From an uncultured Solirubrobacteraceae bacterium (GTDB lineage: Bacteria; Actinomycetota; Thermoleophilia; Solirubrobacterales; Solirubrobacteraceae), in NCBI GenBank assembly GCA_902806215.1, contig CADCVT010000264.1, positions 1-20,339 on the forward strand: a DNA stretch of 20,339 nt, written 5' to 3'. Shown here piece by piece: positions 7,187-15,000 of this stretch. The position numbers were made by a program, and so were the translations under genes. The notes under the pieces are model-generated. The model had not been told where the DNA came from. It made no database searches and was given only the letters and a program-made list of their open reading frames with translations. Positions within the stretch are counted from its first letter, which is position 1. Every line of letters starts with the position of its first letter.

Positions 7187-7215
7187 GCGGGGCGGGGCGT
7201 TGCGCCTCGCCCCGC
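7187..7215 (+). terminator. 13-bp GC hairpin between binding-protein and permease genes
   Basis: GCGGGGCGGGGCG (7187-7199) pairs with CGCCTCGCCCCGC (7203-7215) around a 3-base TTG loop, with one G-T wobble. It begins 20 bases after the binding-protein stop. No T-run follows, so it may act as a partial terminator or as an RNA stability element at the 3' end of the binding-protein message. Both roles are known for such sites in importer operons. Confidence 0.6.
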
Positions 7216-7249
7216 TCACAGCCCTACTCTTCGCGGCAGCACCGCGCGC

Positions 7250-8311
7250 ATGGCCACCGAACCTCTCAACCCGCCGCAGCCCGCACAGGGCGGAGCCGTC
7301 GCCGAAGCCGAGCTCGACGGCAACGTCGTCGACACCTCCGCGGCCGGCATTAGCCCGTGGGGTCTCGCCCGCCGGCGCCTGAAGCGCAACAAGGTCTCGC
7401 TCGCCTTCGGGCTCCTTTTCGTCCTGCTCGTCCTGTCCGCCATCGCGGCGCCGTTCTGGGCGAACAACGTCGCGAACACGACGCCTTCGAAGAACAACAT
7501 CTCCGACGTCATCACGGTCAACGGCGAGGAGCGCCAGGTCGTCGACTTCGACGGCGTGCCGGTGGGCCCGACGTTCCAGAAGAAGTACTTCCTCGGCGCC
7601 GACGGCAACGGCCGCGACACGATGGTCCGGCTCCTGTACGGCGCCCGGAACTCCCTCTTCATCGGCATCACCGCGACGCTGATCACGCTCGCGCTCGCGG
7701 TGATCCTCGGCCTGCTCGCCGGCTTCTTCCGCGGCTGGACGGACGCGGTGATCTCCCGCGGCCTCGACGTCCTGTGGGCGTTCCCCGTGCTGCTCCTCGC
7801 GGTCGCCCTCGGCGTCTCGCTCGCGGTCGGCGGCCTGACCATCCCGCTGATCGGTGTCAAGATCCAATCCGGGTCCTTGTGGATCCCGACGCTCATCATC
7901 GGCGTGGTCAACGTCGTGTACCTCGCGCGTCCGATCCGCGGCCAGGTGCTCGCGCTGCGCGAGAAGGAGTTCGTCGAGGCGGCGCGCGCCCAGGGCTCTG
8001 GCAACCTCCGCATCATGTTCACCGAGCTGCTGCCGAACCTCGCGTCGACGCTGCTCGTGTTCTTCCCGCTCATCGTCGCCAACGCGATCCTGCTCGAGGC
8101 GGCGCTGTCGTTCCTCGGTGCCGGGGTGCAGGCGCCCGCTCCCTCGTGGGGGACGATGATCTCCGACGGGTTGAACCTGCTCATCGGCGCGCCGCACCTG
8201 ACCCTCGCTCCGGGCATCATGCTCGTGCTCACGGTCCTGTCGCTGAACATCTTCGGCGAGGGCGTGCGCGACGCGCTCGACCCGCGCGCGAAGCTGAAGA
8301 TCAAGGGCTAG
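7250..8311 (+). CDS. dppC: Peptide ABC transporter permease, DppC/OppC type
   Basis: This 353-residue inner-membrane subunit forms half of the importer channel. The N-terminal cytoplasmic tail (about 40 residues, Pro/Ala-rich then basic ARRRLKRNK) is followed by the first helix, a long extracytoplasmic loop carrying YFLGADGNGRD (typical of OppC/DppC), and five further helices. The EAA loop that docks on the ATPases is at E243-A-A with a following Gly-rich turn. The C-terminal EGVRDALDPR is characteristic of DppC. The ATG at 7250 has no good Shine-Dalgarno sequence, and a small hairpin lies just before it. The gene name reflects the family only. It precedes the DppB-type gene, the reverse of the commonest order. 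Confidence 0.92.
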   Translation: MATEPLNPPQPAQGGAVAEAELDGNVVDTSAAGISPWGLARRRLKRNKVSLAFGLLFVLLVLSAIAAPFWANNVANTTPSKNNISDVITVNGEERQVVDFDGVPVGPTFQKKYFLGADGNGRDTMVRLLYGARNSLFIGITATLITLALAVILGLLAGFFRGWTDAVISRGLDVLWAFPVLLLAVALGVSLAVGGLTIPLIGVKIQSGSLWIPTLIIGVVNVVYLARPIRGQVLALREKEFVEAARAQGSGNLRIMFTELLPNLASTLLVFFPLIVANAILLEAALSFLGAGVQAPAPSWGTMISDGLNLLIGAPHLTLAPGIMLVLTVLSLNIFGEGVRDALDPRAKLKIKG

Positions 8312-8314
8312 GCG

Positions 8315-9261
8315 ATGGGCACCTTCATCGTCCGCAGGCTCCTCGGCATGACGTTCGTCATGTTCGTCGTGAGCGTCCTGACCTACCTCATCTTCTTCAA
8401 GATGCCCAGCGGCGATCCCGCCGTCCGGCTTGCGGGCAAGCAGCCGACGGCGAGCACGATCGAGGCGATCAACCGGGAGTGGGGCTTCAACGACCCGTTC
8501 TACGTCCAGTACGGGAACATGATCGAGAAGCTCTTCACGGGCGACCTGATCTCGTACGACCGACGCGAGGACGTCGTCGAGCGCATCATCGACGGGGCGC
8601 CGCGCACGTTCTCGCTGGCCATCGGCGCCGCGATCATCTTCCTGATCCTCGGCGTCGCCCTGGGGCTGTTCAGCGCCGTCCGCGCGGGCGGCTTCAACGA
8701 CCGGCTGGTCACGGTGCTCGCGCTCATCGGCATCTCGATCCCCGTCTTCCTGCTCGGCGCGCTGATGAACTACTACATCGGCTACAAGCTCGACTGGCTG
8801 CCGGCGGGCGGCTACGTCACGATCGAGGAGGGCGGCCTCTGGGAGTGGTTCAAGCACCTGCTGATGCCGTGGACCGCGCTCGCGGTGCTCTTCATCGGCG
8901 TGTACTCGCGCGTGGTCAGATCGAGCGTGCTCGACACGATCAACGACGACTACGTGCGCACCGCGCGCGCGAAGGGCCTGAGCGAGCGCGACGTGCTCTT
9001 CCGTCACGTGCTGCGCAACTCGATGATCCCCGTGGTCACGCTGTGGGGCCTCGACTTCGGCTACATCATCGGTGGCGGCGCCATCCTCACCGAGAGCGTC
9101 TTCGACATCCAGGGGATCGGCAGCTACTTCTTCGAGTCGATCCAGCGCCTCGACGTCCCGCCGGTGCTCGCTGTCGTCCTGTTCGGCGCGTTCTTCATCG
9201 TGCTGCTCAACGCGATCGTCGACATCGTCTACGCGTTCCTCGACCCGAGGATCCGGCTCTC

Positions 9262-9265
<4 letters not shown>
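8315..9265 (+). CDS. dppB: Peptide ABC transporter permease, DppB/OppB type
   Basis: This 316-residue subunit is the second half of the channel. It begins with the DppB hallmark FIVRRLLGMTFVMFVVSVLTY, then the extracytoplasmic segment FKMPSGDPA and a helix-turn region with NREWGFNDPFYVQY, and ends with the VYAFLDPRIR typical of DppB. The EAA-like docking loop is TARAKGLSERDVLFRHVLRN. Six helices are expected. It follows the DppC-type gene by three bases, and its stop overlaps the next GTG by four bases, so it is co-translated with the ATPase genes. Name assigned at family level; the transported substrate is unknown. Confidence 0.92.
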
Positions 9266-10307
<1,042 letters not shown>

Positions 10308-10311
<4 letters not shown>

Positions 10312-11453
10312 CCGGCGCGGTCAGCCTCGAGCAGGTCGAGCCGGGGGCGGAGGACCGGCCGGCGCTCATGCGCGCCGAGCACGTCAAGCAGTACTTCCCC
10401 GTCCGCAAGGGCCTGCTCAACCGGACCGCCGGCCACGTGCACGCCGTCGACGACGTGACGTTCGACCTCGCCGAGGGCGAGACGCTCGGCCTCGTCGGGG
10501 AGTCCGGCTGCGGCAAGACGACGCTGTCGCGCACGCTCATGCGGCTGCTCGAGCCGACCGACGGCACGATCACCTTCCAAGGCAAGGACATCTCGCACGC
10601 CGGGCGCGGCATGATGCGGCCGCTGCGCAAGGACATGCAGATGGTCTTCCAGGACCCGTTCGCGTCGCTCAACCCGCGCAAGCGGATCGGGCAGATCGTC
10701 GGCGCGCCGCTCGCCCTGCACGGCGTGCCCAAGAACGAGATGCGCAAGAAGACCGCCGAGCTCATGGAGCGCGTCGGCCTGTCGGGCGAGCACCTCAGCC
10801 GGTACCCGCACGAGTTCTCCGGCGGCCAGCGCCAGCGCATCGGCATCGCGCGGGCGCTCGCGCTCGAGCCGCGGCTCATCGTGCTCGACGAGCCGGTCTC
10901 GGCGCTCGACGTCTCGATCCAGGCGCAGATCGTGAACCTGCTCGAGGACCTGCAGGACGAGTTCGGCCTGACCTACCTCTTCGTCGCGCACGACCTCTCG
11001 GTCGTGCGGCACGTCTCGGACCGGATCGCGGTCATGTACCTGGGCAAGATCATGGAGCTCTCCCCGTCGGAGGAGCTCTACGTCAAGCCGATCCATCCGT
11101 ACACCGCGGCGCTGCTGTCCGCGATCCCGGTGCCGGACCCGCTCCTCAACCGCAAGCGCGACCGGATCGTCGTCGGTGGAGAGCCGCCGTCGCCGGTCGA
11201 CCCCCCGTCGGGCTGCGTGTTCCACACGCGCTGCCCGCGCGCCCGCGACCTGTGCAAGACCGAGGTGCCGCGGCTGAGCGAGTACCCAAAGGGCCACGTC
11301 GCGGCGTGCCACTACCCGCTGAACGTGACCGAGGACGAGGTGCGCGCCTCGACGAAGTCACGGCTCTCGCCGCTCTCGAGCGGCGACACGGCGCCCGAGC
11401 GCGTCGAGGACCCGGACGCGCCGCTGCGCTCCGGCGTCGCGGTCGACCTGTAG
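10308..11453 (+). CDS. dppF: Peptide ABC transporter ATPase, DppF/OppF type
   Basis: This is the 381-residue partner ATPase. Walker A GESGCGKT is at 64-71, the Q-loop lies in MVFQDPFASLNPRKR, the signature is FSGGQRQR from F170, Walker B VLDEP has D194-E195, and the H-loop is in FVAHDLS. The tract PVRKGLLNR upstream of Walker A is typical of OppF/DppF. The C-terminal extension again has C-x5-C-x6-C plus a later Cys (AACHYP), matching the possible iron-sulfur pattern. A Ser/Pro/acidic tail of about 40 residues after the last Cys is extra and looks disordered. It ends the importer operon and its stop lies in a short palindrome shared with the convergent nuclease gene. Confidence 0.94.
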
Positions 11454-11463
11454 CCCGCTACAG
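11448..11463. terminator. Small palindrome carrying both convergent stop codons
   Basis: CTGTAG (11448-11453), CCCG, CTACAG (11458-11463) is a perfect 6-bp inverted repeat with a 4-base loop. The TAG stop of the DppF gene is in one arm and the TAG stop of the minus-strand nuclease is in the other. There is no T-run on either side, so any terminator function is uncertain. Confidence 0.4.
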
Positions 11464-11793
11464 CTGCGTCAGCAGCGCCTTGGCTCCGATCACGTCGGCG
11501 CCCTTCGCGCGGACGCGGCGGACGAGCTCGGCGTCGGAGGTGACGACGGTGAACCCGGGCTTCGCGCGCGCGGCGATGACGTCGTCGGCGTGGCCGGCGA
11601 ACGAGACGAAGACGTGAACGGCCTGCAGCGTCTGCTCGCGGCCGTCGAACACGACGTCGATCGGCTCGCCGGTGCGCGCGGCGAGGTCGTCGAGCTCGTT
11701 GACGAGCCGCTGCATCGCGGCAGGCCGGTCGCGCCACCAGCCGTCGGGGCGCGAGCCCATCACGTTGTTGCCGTCGACGAGATAGCGAGGCAC
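11458..11793 (-). CDS. Compact NYN/PIN-like domain RNase (YacP-related)
   Basis: The 111-residue product is essentially one NYN (PIN-like) nuclease domain. It opens with YLVDGNNVMG, whose Asp is the first metal ligand, followed by a Trp-rich segment and a helix. Next come VVFDGRE, HADD (second acidic cluster) and the VVTSDAELVRR strand-helix, which complete the usual acidic metal site. Such proteins cleave or process RNA using Mg or Mn ions. It is shorter than YacP/Rae1 proteins (about 170 residues). The GTG at 11793 is chosen because the domain begins there; upstream in-frame codons encode an Arg/Ser-rich low-complexity stretch with no conserved look. It is convergent with the importer and divergent from the large secreted protein. 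Confidence 0.85.
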   Translation of the reverse strand: MPRYLVDGNNVMGSRPDGWWRDRPAAMQRLVNELDDLAARTGEPIDVVFDGREQTLQAVHVFVSFAGHADDVIAARAKPGFTVVTSDAELVRRVRAKGADVIGAKALLTQL

Positions 11794-11870
11794 CGTCGCG
11801 GAGCGTAGACCCGCTCGCAGTCGACTAGCGCGTCCTGACGAGCGTGATCGTCCTCCTGATCGGCTTCTCG

Positions 11871-11898
11871 CGCGGCTGCGTGATCGTGAGCAGCCGCG
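11871..11898. other. 9-bp perfect hairpin upstream of the secreted-protein gene
   Basis: CGCGGCTGC (11871-11879) and GCAGCCGCG (11890-11898) are exact inverted repeats around a 10-base loop. The loop holds most of the second copy of the direct repeat GCGTGATCGT. No T-run follows on either strand, so it is more likely an operator or RNA structure than an intrinsic terminator. Confidence 0.55.
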
Positions 11899-12000
11899 TC
11901 CACGCATCGCCGGAAGCGCGACCGTACCGGCGAGCGCGGCGTCAGAACAACGATGCAAAAGGTCAACACCAACTGTGCATCAAGGACTCACTGTGTGGGT

Positions 12001-12005
12001 AGGAG
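12001..12005 (+). promoter_or_regulatory. Ribosome-binding site fixing the start of the 14-domain protein
   Basis: AGGAG (12001-12005) lies seven bases before the ATG at 12013. It supports this start over an in-frame ATG at 11953, which would add 20 residues in front of the signal peptide. Confidence 0.75.
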
Positions 12006-12012
12006 CGCGCTG

Positions 12013-15000
12013 ATGCCACGGACGGCACGCCTGCTTCCCCTCCTTATCCTCCTTCTGGTCGTGCTGACGACGGCCTCGCCCGCGTCGGCCGCAGCGCCGC
12101 TGAACGACGCGTTCGCCGCCGCGGAGCTGCTCGAGGGCGCGTCCGACACGGCGACCGGCACGACGGTGGAGTCGACGAAGGAGCCCGGCGAGCCGAACCA
12201 CGCCGGCTACTCCAGTTCCCGGTCGGTCTGGTACCGCTGGGTCGCCCCGGGCGAGGGCGTCACGACGGTGTCGATCGAGGGCAGCGAGTACGCGACGACC
12301 GCGGCCGTGTACACCGGCCTGACCGTCGACGGGCTCACCCAGGCGGCCTCGGCCGACGGCTACAGCGGCAGCAGGCGCCTGCGCTTCACCGTGGTTCCCG
12401 GCCGGACGTACTTCATCGCGGTCGGCAGCCGGTACAGCACCGGCGGGGCCGTGGCCATCGCCCTCACGCACGGGCCGCGGGCGCCCAACGACGACCTCGC
12501 CCAGGCCACGGTGCTCACGGGCTCGAGCGCGACCGCGACCGGGTCGAACGTCGGCGCGACCCGCGAGCCGGGCGAGCCGAGCCACGGCTACGGCGCCGGG
12601 CGGTCGGTGTGGTGGACGTGGACGGCGCCCGCGGACGGCGGCGTCCTGGTCGACACCACCGCGAGCGGCATCGCCACCATGCTCGCCGCCTACACGGGAG
12701 CCACGGTCTCGGGCCTGGTCCGCGTGCCCACGTCCAGCAGCTCGTACGACCAGCGGGGTCGTCTGACGTTCCGCGCGGTCGCGGGCGTGACCTACCGGAT
12801 CGTGGTGGACGGCGATGCCTACGGCACAGCGGAGGGCCCGGTCAGCCTCGCGCTGACGCTGTCGGATCCGCCGGCCAACGACGCCTTCGCGTCGGCGACC
12901 GACCTCGGTTCCGAGCGCACGGCGAGCGTCTCGGGGTCGACCCACGGCTCGGGCCTCGAGGAGGGCGAGCCCGCGCACGTCGGCCCGCGCGGCTCCGTCT
13001 GGTACTCGTGGACCGCGCCGTCGGACGGATCGCTGTCGATCGTCGCGAACCGCACGGCCCCGCCCGCCGTGGTCGCCTACACGGGGTCGCGCGTCAGCGA
13101 GCTCACCCGCCTCGTCGCGCAGACGGACTCGGCGAGGTACGGCCGCACGCGGGTGCGCGTGGAGGAGGGCGTCACGTACCGGATCGCCGTCGCCGAGGGG
13201 CCGGACAGCGAAGGCGCGACGGCGTTCGCGCTCACGCTGACGCTCGTCGATCGGCCCGCCAACGACGACTTCGCCGATGCGGAGACCCTCGAGGGCAGCT
13301 CCGACAGCGCGACCGGGACCACGGTGGCCGCGACACGCGAGGTCGGCGAGCCCTCGCACAGCTGGGCGTCCGGCAACTCAGCCTGGTTCGCATGGACGGC
13401 GCCGTCGGACGGGGCACTCAAGCTCGACACCGCGGGCAGCGGCTTCGCGACCGTGCTGGCGGTCTACACGGGCGACGCCCTGCCCGGCCTCGTGCGTCTC
13501 GACAGCCGCGTCTCGTACGGGACCCCGCGCGCGCGGATGACCCTCCGAGTCGTCGCGGGCACGAGCTACCGGATCGCGGTCGACGGCTACTACGGCGCGC
13601 ACGGCGCGGTCCAGCTGTCGCTGGCGCTCGGGCCGCTGCCTCCCAACGACGACTTCGCGTCCGCCACCGAGCTCGCCTCCGAGGACGACGTCCTCGCGAC
13701 CGGCACGAACGACGGTGCGTCGGTCGAGATCGGCGAGCCGTCCGTCTCCGTGGCGACGAACGCCCGGCAGACCGTCTGGTATCGCTGGACGGCGACGAAG
13801 CGCGGCTCGCTCACGATCCGCGCCGAGGGCGCCCCGGCCCCGTCGCTCGCGGCGTTCACCGGGACGCAGGTCGCCGGCCTGACCCGGGTGTCCAACCAGG
13901 CTCAGGACTACTCCGGCGGGCTCGAGCAGATCCGCGTCCGCGTCGAGGCCGGCGTCGAGTACCGGATCATGGTCTCGAGCCGGTCGGGCGAGACGGGCAC
14001 GTTCAACCTGTCGCTCGAGGTCATCCCGCGGCCGCTCAACGACGACTTCGCCGACGCGCAGCTGCTGACCGGTCTGTCGGCCGACGCGGCGGGCACCAAC
14101 CTCGGCGCGACGCAGGAGCCGGGCGAGCCCATCCACGAGGAGAACTACCGCGATCCGTCGGTCTGGTTCACCTGGACCGCGCCGGCGACGGTGGGCGTCA
14201 CGCTCGACACCGCGGGCAGCACGTTCGACACCGTGGTCGCCGTCTACACCGGCGACAGCGTGGGGGCGCTCACGAGGGTGCCGTCGACGCCCGCGCGCAA
14301 CACGACCCGGGTCAAGCGGCGGTTCCGCGCCGTCGCGGGCGTCACGTACCGGATCGCGGTCGACGGCGCGGGCGCCCGCCAGGGCGCGTACGTCCTCGCA
14401 CTCCGCACGACGGCCCCGCCGGCCAACGACCACTTCGCCGCGGCCCAGGTCCTCGCGGGCACCGCGCCCGAGGCGACGGGCGACACGATCGCCGCAACGG
14501 GCGAAGGCCTCGAGCCGTCCGAGCACGGCGGCACCGCCGGCGCATCGGTCTGGTACCGCTGGACGGCCCCGAGCGACGGCGACCTGACCGTGTCGCTGCC
14601 CGTCAACGACTTCGCCGGGGTCCTCGGCGTGTACACGGGCACCGAGCTCGGCGCGCTGACGAAGCTCCCGAAGGCGAGCTGGGACACGGCCGGGTACCGG
14701 GTGACGAGCGGCCAGACCTACGCGATCGCCGTGCACGGCGGCACGACGGCTCTGCGTGGGGAGTTCTCGCTGCGCCTCCAGTTCACGCCGCCCCCGCCCA
14801 ACGACCTCTTCGCCGACGCGCAGCAGATCGCCGCCGGTGTCCCGGCCGAGCGGGTCTCGAACGCCCGAGCGTCGCGCGAGACCGGCGAGCCCACCCATTG
14901 CTGCGGCAGCGGCGCGCGTTCGGTCTGGTACGCGTGGACCGCGCCCACCGGCGGCCGGGCGACGGTCGACCTCGCCGGCACGAGCTTCGACTGGGTCTCC

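Larger units (their letters stand above)
11794..12012. promoter_or_regulatory. Divergent intergenic region with repeats and hairpin
   Basis: This 219-base gap should hold the promoters of the nuclease (minus) and the large secreted protein (plus). Visible structure: a direct repeat GCGTGATCGT at 11842-11851 and 11878-11887; a 9-bp hairpin at 11871-11898; and an inverted pair GATGCA (11952-11957) and TGCATC (11976-11981) in the only AT-richer stretch. No consensus -35/-10 pair was convincing. Confidence 0.4.

Noticed and set aside
11794..11958. N-terminal extension of the NYN nuclease to 11958
   Set aside because: The extension is Arg/Ser-rich low complexity; the domain starts naturally at the GTG at 11793.
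11844..12002. Possible 52-residue small protein before the secreted-protein gene
   Set aside because: It has a GTG start with no ribosome-binding site, covers the hairpin and promoter zone, and shows no recognisable features.
11953..12012. Upstream ATG of the 14-domain protein
   Set aside because: It would bury the signal peptide behind 20 residues; a ribosome-binding site sits before the ATG at 12013.
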